The notes under the pieces: generated by a model
What the model saw: only the letters and a program-made list of their open reading frames with translations
What the model was told of the DNA's origin: nothing
Databases searched by the model: none
Shown: positions 52,150 through 61,599 of the stretch, piece after piece
Layout of the letters: every line of letters begins with the position of its first letter
Position numbering within the stretch: position 1 is the first letter of the stretch
Source of the DNA: SMWC01 sp045561055
GTDB taxonomy: Bacteria > Pseudomonadota > Gammaproteobacteria > Steroidobacterales > Rariloculaceae
Assembly: GCA_045561055.1 (NCBI GenBank)
Contig: JBJKYL010000010.1
Location: 248,001 to 312,000 of the forward strand
Reading direction: 5' to 3'
Length of the DNA: 64,000 bases
Made by a program: the position numbers and the translations under genes

Positions 52150-53412
52150 TTATTTTAGCACAAAGTTTCCGCCTAGCTTGGGTTTGACCGAGACACATTT
52201 GAGCCTGGCATAGCGAGGCAATCCATTGCGGTACGGTGGATAGTCTTCGCCCTGGATCAATGGCTTTAAATACCGGCGACACGCCGCAGTTATGGTAAAG
52301 CCATCGCGGCTGATGAAACTTTTCGGCATCATTTTCTCTCGGTTGGCTACGCGGCTAAGAGGAACTTGACCGACGGTCCACCGGTAGGGGTTGTCAGACT
52401 TTCGTACAATCGTCGGCATTACGGCATTCTCGCCTCGTAAAGCAAGTTGGACGGCTGTTTTGCCGACCGCATAGGCCTGTTCAACATCCACTTTTGACGC
52501 GATGTGTCGCGCCGACCGTTGTAGGTAATCTGCAATGGCGTAGTGGTATTTCACGTCTAGTTTGTCTCTGATGATCTTTGCTATTGCGGGTGCGACCCCG
52601 CCAAGCTGTGCATGCCCAAAAGCGTCGCGGGTCCCGGCGTCGGCTAAAAATCGACCGTTGCGGTAACGTGTCCCCTCCGAAACGACGATGACGCAATAGT
52701 CATAGCGCCGCACGCATTCTTTGACACGAGCTAGAAAACGCGTCTGATGGAAAGGGATTTCCGGGAAAAGAATAATATGCGGAGCATCCGCCGACGTTTG
52801 TCCAGCTAGCGCAGCGGCCGCGGCGATCCAGCCCGCATGCCGGCCCATGACTTCTAGGATAAACACCTTTGTTGATGTTTTCGCCATGGACGCAACATCC
52901 ATTGCTGCCTCCCGGGTAGATACGGCAACATACTTTGCAACCGAACCGAAACCCGGACAGACGTCAGTTATTGGTAAATCGTTGTCCACGGTCTTAGGGA
53001 TGCCGACGCAGGTAACAGGAAATCTAAGCTTACGGCCAATCTGTGAGACCTTGTGTGCGGTATCCATGGAGTCTCCGCCGCCGTTATAGAAGAAGTAGCC
53101 GATATTGTGAGCCCTGAATATCGCTATCAAGCGCTCATACTCTATGTGATTCTCATCCAGTCCTTTTAGTTTGTAACGCGCGGAACCGAATGCTCCGCCG
53201 GGGGTATGTCTCAGTGCTGCTATAGTTTTTGCGGATTCTTTACTCGTGTCTATCATATCTTCCGTCAGGGCGCCGATGATGCCATTGCGGCCGGCATAAA
53301 CTTTGCCGATCTTGTCCTTATGCTTCCGCGCAGTCTCAATTAATCCGCATGCGGAGGCGTTAATAACGGAAGTTACTCCTCCGGATTGAGCGTAAAATGC
53401 ATTTTGTTTCAC
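52150..53412 (-). CDS. pfp: Pyrophosphate-dependent 6-phosphofructokinase
   Basis: Reversible phosphofructokinase using PPi in place of ATP. 420 residues. The motif YNGGGDSMDTA (about 108) has Asp at the position held by Gly104 in ATP enzymes, and PKTVDNDL (about 138) has Lys where ATP enzymes have Gly124; both mark PPi specificity. GGVTSVINA (about 11) and VMGRHAGW (about 190) are family blocks. Leftward, ahead of hppA, as in methanotrophs where pfp and hppA are linked. Function in glycolysis or gluconeogenesis is interchangeable. Confidence 0.92.
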   Translation of the reverse strand: MKQNAFYAQSGGVTSVINASACGLIETARKHKDKIGKVYAGRNGIIGALTEDMIDTSKESAKTIAALRHTPGGAFGSARYKLKGLDENHIEYERLIAIFRAHNIGYFFYNGGGDSMDTAHKVSQIGRKLRFPVTCVGIPKTVDNDLPITDVCPGFGSVAKYVAVSTREAAMDVASMAKTSTKVFILEVMGRHAGWIAAAAALAGQTSADAPHIILFPEIPFHQTRFLARVKECVRRYDYCVIVVSEGTRYRNGRFLADAGTRDAFGHAQLGGVAPAIAKIIRDKLDVKYHYAIADYLQRSARHIASKVDVEQAYAVGKTAVQLALRGENAVMPTIVRKSDNPYRWTVGQVPLSRVANREKMMPKSFISRDGFTITAACRRYLKPLIQGEDYPPYRNGLPRYARLKCVSVKPKLGGNFVLK

Positions 53413-53551
53413 TAGTTCTCCGCTAAAATATTTATTTCCAATATGCTAGCCAGACAGTCTAACAAAGACCACCCTCGCGTTGACGGAGCGAATAGACCGA
53501 GATAGTTTACGCGTCCCCTCCCATACAACACAGGACTGTGGTGGCACTATT

Positions 53552-54202
53552 ATGAGAACAGTACTTCTTGGTGCCCCAGGTGCTGGTAAAGGTACGCAGG
53601 CGCAGCAGCTACAGGAGAATTATGGTTGGCCGCAGGTGTCGACTGGCGATTTACTTCGCAAAGCTGTTGCTGAAGGGACGGACCTCGGTTTTAAGGCCAA
53701 GGCAATAATTGATGCTGGCAATCTGGTCTCAGATGCGATTGTGCTGGAAGTAATAAAGGAACGGTTAGCTAGAGACGACGCGAAGTCAGGATTCGTGTTA
53801 GATGGATTCCCTCGCAATAAGGTACAGGCAAGAGATCTTGCGGCCGTATTGGCGGGATCGAAAATGCAGCTAGATTACGCTGTGCTAATGCACGTCGACT
53901 TTGAAATCTTGATGAAACGGCTGACGGGACGCCGTATATGCTCTAAGACTGGACGTCTTTTGAACGTGTATTTCTCGCCACAGTCCGAGCTCGACAAGTG
54001 TAGGAAGAACGGGGGCGAGCTAATCCAGCGTGCCGATGACAAAGAGGAGGCTATCTTAAATCGTCTCCAGGTATATGAACGGGAAACCGCACCATTGATC
54101 GAATATTACCGCACGGAAGGTTTGCTGCAAATCGTCCAAGCCGAGGGCCCCCCTGGTGAAGTTTATGCTCGCTTACTTGCTGCGTTAGGTCTCGGCAAGT
54201 AA
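53552..54202 (+). CDS. adk: Adenylate kinase
   Basis: Interconverts ATP, ADP and AMP. Start at the ATG at 53552, giving 216 residues; an in-frame start at 53480 would add a non-family extension. P-loop GAPGAGKGTQA (about 8), the NMP-binding VSTGDLLRKAV (about 30) and the conserved DGFPRNKVQA (about 83) are normal. The LID region (CSKTGRLLNVYFSPQSELDKC) has two Cys in place of the usual zinc ligands or the E. coli hydrogen-bonded set, so its metal state is unclear. Divergent from pfp; 3' end overlaps rnd by 18 bases. Confidence 0.94.
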   Translation: MRTVLLGAPGAGKGTQAQQLQENYGWPQVSTGDLLRKAVAEGTDLGFKAKAIIDAGNLVSDAIVLEVIKERLARDDAKSGFVLDGFPRNKVQARDLAAVLAGSKMQLDYAVLMHVDFEILMKRLTGRRICSKTGRLLNVYFSPQSELDKCRKNGGELIQRADDKEEAILNRLQVYERETAPLIEYYRTEGLLQIVQAEGPPGEVYARLLAALGLGK

Positions 54203-55264
54203 CTGTTCGAGCTCAATTTGCCGCCAACCGCTGTGGATGCGCCCGGAGGGTCGGCCGAGAAGAAGTTCCTCCATCTCTTTACGGGTGGCTAGAACTTCAT
54301 CTTGTATTCCCAGTGTTTCGGCACGTAGCCGAACTCGTTCCTGCAGCGCTTGCAATGACTTTTTGTCTGGGCGTTCCAGTGGAAGATTTGCGTCGAGCAA
54401 CGTGCACGGCTCTGCGTTCTCGCTATCCCGCAGTTCGGATAAAATATCCATTCCGGAGTGATCGGCTAGTCGTTGCGGCATTTCGGTAATGGCTTTCAGT
54501 GATTTTAGATTCTCCGGTGGATTTTTAGCGATTCGCATCAGTACTTCATCGCTCATGATCCAGCGCCTCGGCCGGTTCTGCGATTGCGCACGTCGTTCCC
54601 GCCATGCGACCATTGCCAGGGCGGCTGCCCGATGTTTAGGTCCCAACGATTTCAGTCCGCGTAGCCGGCTCCAGATCGCCAGCGGCGGTGCGATTGGCGG
54701 GATGCTTAACGCAGCGAGACAATCCTCCTTCATCCAGCCTCCGCGCTGTAACCCACGTAGTTTGGGCTCCAGGATGTTCCACAACGGAAGCAGATAACGC
54801 ACGTCGTCAAGCGCATACTTTACTGCCTTATCAGACAGTGGTCTGTGACTCCAGTCTGTGCGCGCGAGCCCTTTCTCGAGATGGATACCAATTTCCTCTA
54901 CTAGCAAAGACTGGAGGCCGATCTGTGATGGATGACCCAATAACGCTCCTGCCGTCTGCGTATCGATCAGCTCGTTCGGTAGGCGAGTGTCTTGCAAATA
55001 TAAGACCTCCATGTCCTGGCGAGCACTGTGCAGGATCCACGCGCAGTCGGTTCGGAAGAGCTGGTCGAAGAATTGTTTAAGGTCGATATCCGCCAGGCAG
55101 TCGACACAAGCTGTTACTTTTGGTGTCGCGATTTGTATCAGGCATAGCTTCGGGTAGTAGGTTTTCTCTCTAACAAACTCCGTGTCGAGCGCCAACAGCG
55201 GTTCCGAACAAATGCCTTCCAACAGAGAGGCTAATTTGTTGTTTGTGTCTACATATAGACTCAT
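54185..55264 (-). CDS. rnd: Ribonuclease D
   Basis: 3'-5' exoribonuclease in tRNA maturation. 359 residues with DEDDy exonuclease motifs: LALDTEFVREKTYYPKLCLIQ (about 24), LHSARQDMEVL (about 77) and YALDDVRYLLPL (about 145, Tyr and Asp), followed by one or two HRDC domains (about 210-355). Convergent with adk. Confidence 0.94.
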   Translation of the reverse strand: MSLYVDTNNKLASLLEGICSEPLLALDTEFVREKTYYPKLCLIQIATPKVTACVDCLADIDLKQFFDQLFRTDCAWILHSARQDMEVLYLQDTRLPNELIDTQTAGALLGHPSQIGLQSLLVEEIGIHLEKGLARTDWSHRPLSDKAVKYALDDVRYLLPLWNILEPKLRGLQRGGWMKEDCLAALSIPPIAPPLAIWSRLRGLKSLGPKHRAAALAMVAWRERRAQSQNRPRRWIMSDEVLMRIAKNPPENLKSLKAITEMPQRLADHSGMDILSELRDSENAEPCTLLDANLPLERPDKKSLQALQERVRLRAETLGIQDEVLATRKEMEELLLGRPSGRIHSGWRQIELEQLLAET

Positions 55265-55348
55265 ATCAAGTACTTAATTCTTTTGTACTTAGTTTGTAGG
55301 CTATTATCATCAATATTTACCTTTCGTGGCGAAAGCCGGTTCGGAGTA

Positions 55349-55880
55349 ATGAAAGATTTGTGGCGCCTTGGAATAGTATTTGTGGATATTGCTCTGCACC
55401 GTCGTGGCCCGGAGCATATACCATCATCGGCCTTCTTGTTCGGTCTTCTTACGACCATATATTTAATCGTGAGCATTGTCGCGACGCAGGTTGCGGAGCC
55501 GTTTCCCCAGAGCCGTGGGCATGGTCATTTTCGAGACACGTTGCTTTTATCTCGGCTTTATTTGGTTGCTGTTATCAATTCGATCGTAGTACCTGATCGT
55601 TTCTACCAAACAGTGTCCGCGATATTTGGGGCACAGACGTTCTTAACTCTTATCGGTATCCCGATTCTGATTAGTATTGGCATCGAGAGTGGTGAAATCG
55701 AAACTTTCAATGTAGGCAGCTGGCTGTTTTTTATATTGATACTCTGGTCCATCGACATTGCCAAGTTTTGTGTTGTCACGCGCGCTACAATTATCGTATT
55801 TCTTGGGTGTGCTTATCGTACTAGGGTATTCGTTCAGTTCGCTCACGCTTGGCGGACTGTTATTCCCGGTAGCTAGCTGA
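55349..55880 (+). pseudogene. Membrane protein of unknown function, one apparent +1 frameshift
   Basis: Five-helix membrane protein, about 177 codons. Sequence opens MKDLWRLGIVFVDIALHRRGPEHIP and has family-like hydrophobic spans. Frame is lost at a TTTT run (55766-55769): removing one T changes FCVVTRATIIV into FVLSRALQLSYFLGVLIVLG, which continues to a TGA at 55878-55880 overlapping the mpl ATG. The family is recognisable to me only as an uncharacterised membrane protein adjacent to mpl. Likely a sequencing error, see the mpl entry. Confidence 0.6.
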
Positions 55881-57265
55881 TGCGCGTTCACATTCTTGGA
55901 ATCTGTGGCACCTTTATGGGTGGCGTTGCAGCACTCGCGAAAGCGGCCGGTCATCAGGTTTCCCGGTTCCGATGAGAATGTCTATCCACCGATGAGTACG
56001 CAGCTGCGTAAGCTAGGTATTAGGCTGTACGAAGGCTACGATGATCGTCCAATTCGACGATGATCTGGTCTCGACTGTGTGGTCGTTGGCAATGTTCTTA
56101 GTCGTGGGAATTCTGCTATTGAGGCGTTGTTGGACTCTGGCCTTCTCCCTACTATTCAGGGCCGGAATGGCTGACTAACAATGTTTTGTCCGACAAGTGG
56201 GTGCTTGCTGTTGCTGGTACTCACGGTAAGACGACGACTACCAGCATGTTGGCCTGGATACTCGACTATGCTGGATTATCACCAGGCTTTCTAATTGGCG
56301 GTGTCCCCATAAATTTCGGTATCTCTGCTCGTATTGGCCGATCGAAGTATTTCGTTGTTGAAGCTGACGAATACGACACAGCGTTCTTCGACAAAACGCG
56401 CGAAGTTTGTCCATTATCGTCCGAGAACGCTGGCCATCACCAATATCGAATACGATCATGCGGATATCTACGCGAATCTCGAAGCGATACTCTGGCAGTT
56501 TCATCAGCTTGTCAGGACCGTACCCAACAGCGGTTTGATCACAGTAAACGGCCGGGATCCGAACGTTGATGATCTTTTGGCCCTCGGTTCTTGGACTCCC
56601 ATTGAGACATTCATCTCTGATGATACCGCTGCGACTTGGTCGGCAAGCTATGACCTAATCGGCGCGAAATCACGTTTTCAGCATTTCGCGTCGCGGGTGA
56701 GCGTGTCGGGCAGGCCGACTGGGGCCTTGCTTGGGCGTCACAACCTTGAAAACGCACTGGCGGCTTTGAGTTCCGCAGTGCATGCGGGGCGTGGGAATCG
56801 ATATTGCTCTCGAGGCGCTTTCAAGATTTAAGGGCGTCAAGCGCCGCCTAGATAAGAGAGGGGTATTCAAGGGTATTACGTTGTATGATGACTTCGCGCA
56901 CCATCCTACAGCAATCGAAACGACACTCGCCGCGGTCAGGACACAAAAGGCCGAACAGCGAATCGTTGCGGTTATAGAGCTAAAATCCAACTCAATGCGT
57001 ATGGGCGTGCAGCCGCGATGGCATGGTTAAGGCGCTCAGCAAAGCCGATCTAGTCCACATTTTGGTAAGTGATGACTTAAACTGGAAACCGGAATTCTCA
57101 TTCGCCGCGATCGGAGAGAAGCTGACCGTTTCGTATGACGTCGATGAGTTGCTGGAGTCGCTTCTCGGCCAGCTAGAGTCCAGCGATCAGGTAGTTTTGA
57201 TGTCAAATAGTAATTTTCGGGGCTTACCGAGGCTTCTACAGCAAGCGCTAAAGAGCAGCCTTTAG
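55880..57265 (+). pseudogene. mpl: UDP-N-acetylmuramate:tripeptide ligase Mpl, broken by several single-base indels
   Basis: Peptidoglycan recycling ligase. The total span (462 codons) and all family blocks are present, but spread over frames: MRVHILGICGTFMGGVAALA, then a CCC run (55962-55964) shifts; VLAVAGTHGKTTTTSML (P-loop, about 56.21 kb), ADEYDTAFFDK; AAAA at 56393-56396 shifts; VHYRPRTLAITNIEYDHADI; GGGG at 56786-56789 shifts; VGIDIALEALSRFKGVKRRL, YDDFAHHPTAIETTLAAVR; a shift near 57009; KALSKADLVHILV and VVLMSNSNF. Further shifts occur at about 56.04-56.15 kb. At least six indels in all, most fitting a one-base overcall in a homopolymer. Functional in life if these are errors. Confidence 0.85.
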
Positions 57266-57288
57266 AGACTAAAGAGCACCTAAGGTGC

Positions 57289-57541
57289 TTAGAATTGGTG
57301 CCACGCACTGAGAAGTCTAGTCATGTTTCCCTCGGGCGATTCGAGATCTATCAGCGTCTTTATTAATATCGGCAAGTCGATACAGGTCGTCGACGATGTT
57401 CGGGAGTGGGTGGTCCTGTTCGCGCAGGTAATGCACGGAACCTAAAAGCCAGATATCCGCGCTGTCAGTGCGCACGTGCCAGGCAGCTGGGTCAGCCCAG
57501 GTTGCTGGAGTTAATAAAAAAAATAGTATGGCGAGCCTCAT
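57289..57541 (-). pseudogene. TraB/GumN-like protein, N-terminal fragment
   Basis: Begins MRLAILFFLLTPATWADPAAWHVRTDSADIWLLGSVHYLREQDHPLP, a signal peptide followed by the GumN/TraB opening with GSVHYL. After LADI the frame reaches a stop at 57317; a shifted frame reads on to 57289. The family is normally about 290 residues, so at least two thirds are missing before the mpl end 24 bases further on. The ATG overlaps the stop of the cpdA-like gene by four bases. Either a deletion fused it to mpl or the assembly has lost sequence here. Confidence 0.65.
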
Positions 57542-58310
57542 GTTGTTCTGCTCTCTTTAAGCCAATCGATCTCGGTGGAGATAGAGCCCTCGGTCTTTAG
57601 TGTGAGCCAACGTGAACCCGGCGGTTGTGTGCCCAGTGCGAATGTATCGCTTCCGGGAAGAAATTGAACGCAAGTAGACGGAGTACTCAGGAAGCGAATT
57701 CCGTCGCGTGTGCGATCCGAGACCTGATGAACATGTCCCCAGAGGACTCCCCGAACATTCTCATGCTGCTCGATGCAGGTTAAAAATTCTTTGGCATCTA
57801 TGAGCCCGATCTTGTCGAGCCAGGTGCTACCCATCGGCAGGGGCTGGTGATGCATACAAAATTAGCATGTGCTTGTCAGGGTGTGCGGCAAGAGTATTGG
57901 AGAGTTCGATAAGCTGCTCCTTACCAAGCCTGCCACCAGCTTCACAACCGGTTAAAGTGTTAAGGAAGACAAGCATCCAGTTAGTAATAGTCGTTTCGCC
58001 GCAAATCTGGAATGGCGCGTCAGCGAGCATCTCTACCATGAGTTGTAGATTGTCGTGGTTTCCCGGCAAGCAAAAGATTGGGAGGCCAAGTGGTTTAAGT
58101 GCCTCGCGAAAATGTTTATAGCCAGCGCGGCTTTCATCTTGAACGATGTCGCCAGTGACTACGATCGCATCGGGTGGCCAGCGAGTATCACTTTGCACCT
58201 GGTCTAGGACAGCGAGGAATGTCTCGTAGGTGGGGACTCCCCGCATCCTAACGTCGGCAGCAGCATGCAGATGAATGTCGGGTAATTTGTAGAAGGACAG
58301 CCGGGCGCAT
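57538..58310 (-). pseudogene. cpdA: cpdA-like metallophosphoesterase (3',5'-cyclic-AMP phosphodiesterase family), two apparent frameshifts
   Basis: Calcineurin-type phosphoesterase. Starting at the ATG at 58310 and removing one base in a GGG run (58280-58282, CCC in the coding strand), it reads MRPAVLLQITDIHLHAAADVRMRGVPTYETF; a second slip is near 57855-57861. Metal-binding motifs GDIVQDESRAGY, LPGNHDNL, then MHHQPLPMG and GHVHQ are all present in the merged frame of about 257 codons. The two indels look like overcalls. Coupled to the GumN-like fragment and divergent from tkt. Confidence 0.8.
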
Positions 58311-58487
58311 GATATTACTATAGGTGATCGGTGTCAGGTTGGTGGCCAGTTTGTCCGCATCATACGCAAATACTTCCTCGTAAATCAGTATTGGCTAACA
58401 GATATTCGGAAAATCATTATAGAGGTTGCGGAAGGGTGTCTGACGTAGGCGACAATCTTCCTGATTCGGTTCCACTAGAAAACCCCA

Positions 58488-60531
58488 ATGACCACCACAG
58501 TAGAAAACAGCACGTCTTCCGTGAGGCCGCCCAGGCGTAAACTTGCCGATGCAATTCGTGTTTTGTCCATGGACGCAGTCGAGAATGCGGGTTGTGGTCA
58601 TCCTGGTATGCCAATGGGTATGGCGGATATTGCTGAGGTCTTGTGGGGCAACTATCTTCGCCACAACCCGGCAAATCCATTGTGGCATGACCGTGATCGC
58701 TTCGTCCTGTCGAACGGGCACGGCTCCATGTTGTTATATGCGGTTTGCTTATCTGCGTGGTTACCCGCTTGAGCTGGAAGAAATCAAGAATTTCCGGCAG
58801 TTGGGCCAACGTACCGCGGGGGCATCCTGAGCGCGATCTCGATATAGGTATTGAGACGACGACTGGACCGCTTGGTCAGGGGTTCGCAAATGCTGTCGGT
58901 ATGGCTCTAGGGGAAAAGGTTCTCGCCGCGACTTTCAATCGACTGCCAGAACACGACATTGTCAATCATTACACTTATGTTTTTCTGGGTGACGGCTGCA
59001 TGATGGAGGGTATTTCTCATGAAGCTTGTTCTTTGGCGGGTACGCTCAAGCTAGGGAAGTTAGTCGCGTTTTACGATGACAACGGCATCTCAATCGATGG
59101 TGAGACAGATGGCTGGTTTACCGACGATACTCCGGAGCGATTTCGCGCGTACGGTTGGCACGTCGTTGAAGATATCGATGGTCACGATTCCGACAATATC
59201 ATTGCGGCAGTGGAGGCGGCGCGGGGAGAGTCCGACCGACCAAGCTTGCTCTGCTGTAAGACAGTGATAGGCTATGGATCGCCTAACAAGCAGGGTACGG
59301 CAGATACCCACGGCGCTGCTTTGGGAGCAGACGAGATTGCGGCAACGCGTGTGAATCTTGGTTGGGAGCATCCGCCTTTCGTCGTACCCGAAGATATTCG
59401 CGCAGCATGGGATGGAACTGAGCGAGGATGTGATCTCGAGTCCGACTGGCAGATGAGATTCGAAGACTATGCGCGGGCAGCATCCCAAATTGGCTGCTGA
59501 GTTCTCAAGACGTATGGTCGGTGAGCGGCCCGTTAATTGGTTGGCTAACTCTTCGGCCGTCGTCGACGCGGTTGCGGGTGAGGCTAAAGATATGGCAACC
59601 CGCAAGGCGTCACAGCGAGCGCTTGAGGGGTTCGCGCCGTATTTGCCGGAACTCTTTGGCGGTTCAGCGGATTTGACTGGCTCTAACAACACGTTCCATT
59701 CCGGTTCCGTAGTTGTTAATACCGATAGTGGCGAAGGAAATTACTTACATTTCGGCGTCCGTGAATTCGCCATGGCGGCGATTTCGAATGGCCTTAGTCT
59801 CCATGGTGGCTTCATCCCATATAGTGGCACCTTTCTGGTGTTCTCTGATTATTCGCGGAACGCGCTGCGTATGGCTGCCTTAATCAAGACTCAGAATATT
59901 TTCGTTTTTACTCACGATTCTATCGGTCTCGGCGAAGATGGCCCTACTCACCAGCCGATAGAACATATAGCTAGTCTGCGCGCGATGCCTAACATGCACG
60001 TGTGGCGTCCCTGCGATGCCGTGGAGACGGCTGTAGCATGGCGGGGAGCGCTGGAAAAGACGACCGGGCCGACGAGCCTGATTCTTACGCGTCAGAGTCT
60101 ACCGCATATCCCGCGTACGGCGGATCAGATTGATGCGGTAGCGCGTGGCGGTTACATTCTTTTCGACAGTGATGTTGAGCCGGAGCTGATTCTCATCGCC
60201 ACCGGTTCTGAAGTTGGTCTCGCGATGGCTGCTGCTCGACAACTTCAAAGCGAAGGGTGCCGAGTCCGTGTTGTGTCCATGCCTTTGTACGGAACTCTTT
60301 GACGAGCAAAGCGAATCGTATCGGAAGCATGTGCTGCCGCTCGGTGACGCCCGGCGCCTTGCTATAGAAGCTGGCGCCGCTGACAGCTGGTGGCGCTATG
60401 TCGATGGTCGCGGTGATGTCATCGGTATTGCGCGTTTCGGTCAGTCTGCCCCTGCTGCGGCCCTGTTCGAAGAATACGGCTTCACCGTGCGGGCAGTTAC
60501 GGCAGCGGCTCAGCGCTTGTTATCAAGTTAA
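58488..60531 (+). pseudogene. tkt: Transketolase, broken by at least four single-base insertions
   Basis: Thiamine-diphosphate enzyme linking the pentose-phosphate pathway (or Calvin cycle) with glycolysis. Total length fits 681 codons, near the usual 665. Reading through slips at about 58749-58750, a GGGGG run (58818-58822), a GGG run (59475-59477) and a TTT run (60284-60286) restores a normal sequence: DAVENAGCGHPGMPMGMADI, GPLGQGFANAVGMAL, FLGDGCMMEGISHEA (ThDP motif), GGSADLTGSN, HDSIGLGEDGPTHQP, and the C-terminal AAALFEEYGFTVRAV. All four are consistent with +1 homopolymer insertions, so this is probably a sequence artefact. Followed by gap and pgk. Confidence 0.9.
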
Positions 60532-60568
60532 GGAATAGGCGTAATCTTACAAGTGAAGGAGACATTAA

Positions 60569-61582
60569 ATGTCCGTGAAAATCGCGATTAACGGCTATGG
60601 CCGCATCGGTAGAAATATATTACGCGCTTTGTACGAGGGCGACCGGCGCGACGAGCTGCAAATCGTCGCGGTTAATGACCTTGGTGACGCGCATACGAAT
60701 GCGCATTTGACCCGTTACGATACGGCGCATGGCCCGTTTCCACACGAAATTGAAGTAGGCGACGGTGAGTTGATCGTAGCCGGGGATCGAATCAAGGTCT
60801 GCGCCGAACGGGACCCAGCCAAACTGCCATGGAAAGAGCTAGGTGTCGATATTGTTCTCGAGAGCACGGGTTTCTTTGCTTCGAAAGAGAAAGCTTCGGC
60901 ACATCTGGTGGCCGGTGCCCGTAAGGTTGTGATTTCCGCTCCAGCAGGTACCGGCGTGGACGCGACTATAGTTTATGGTGTCAATCACCATGTGTTGAAA
61001 GCATCCGATGAGGTTATTTCAAATGCTTCCTGCACGACCAATTGCTTAGCGCCACTCGCAAAGGTTCTTAACGAAACGATCGGTATAGAGCATGGCTTAA
61101 TGACCACGATTCACTCCTACACGAACGACCAGGTTTTGACTGATGTGTATCATTCGGACCTGCGACGCGCGCGTTCCGCGACGTTGTCAATGATCCCTAC
61201 GAAAACTGGTGCTGCATCGGCTGTCGGTCTGGTCCTACCGGAACTCGAGGGACGTCTCGATGGGTTCGCGATGCGCGTGCCCACGATTAACGTATCGGTA
61301 GTCGATCTCACTTTTACGGCCGGACGTGAAACGACAATCGAGGAGATAGATGGGGCTGTTCGTGCGGCGAGCGAAGGGGAGTTGAAGGGTATTCTGGCTT
61401 ACTGCGAGGAGCCGTTGGTATCTATCGACTTCAATCACAATCCGGCATCCTCGGTTTACGATGCCGGGCTGACGAAGATACTCGAAGGGAAGCTCGTAAA
61501 GGTTTGCGCATGGTATGACAATGAGTGGGGGTTCTCTAATCGCATGCTCGACACGACGATCGCTTTGGCCAACACAGCATAG
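60569..61582 (+). CDS. gap: Glyceraldehyde-3-phosphate dehydrogenase, type I
   Basis: NAD(P)-dependent central-carbon enzyme, 337 residues. Rossmann motif INGYGRIGRNILRALYE (about 7), active-site Cys in SNASCTTNCLAPL (about 153) and the His of HSYTNDQVLTD (about 180) are in place. The cofactor pocket VNDLGDAHTNAHLTRYDT differs from E. coli GapA and is closer to enzymes of the Epd/Calvin-cycle kind. First intact gene after the frameshifted tract; GAAGGAGA precedes the ATG. Operon with pgk. Confidence 0.95.
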   Translation: MSVKIAINGYGRIGRNILRALYEGDRRDELQIVAVNDLGDAHTNAHLTRYDTAHGPFPHEIEVGDGELIVAGDRIKVCAERDPAKLPWKELGVDIVLESTGFFASKEKASAHLVAGARKVVISAPAGTGVDATIVYGVNHHVLKASDEVISNASCTTNCLAPLAKVLNETIGIEHGLMTTIHSYTNDQVLTDVYHSDLRRARSATLSMIPTKTGAASAVGLVLPELEGRLDGFAMRVPTINVSVVDLTFTAGRETTIEEIDGAVRAASEGELKGILAYCEEPLVSIDFNHNPASSVYDAGLTKILEGKLVKVCAWYDNEWGFSNRMLDTTIALANTA

Positions 61583-61599
61583 TTGGTTGTAGAACTATA

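Noticed and set aside
55766..60286. Programmed frameshifting as the cause of broken mpl, cpdA and tkt
   Set aside because: Slips are many, at differing sites, without slippery heptamers or pseudoknots, and affect unrelated genes.
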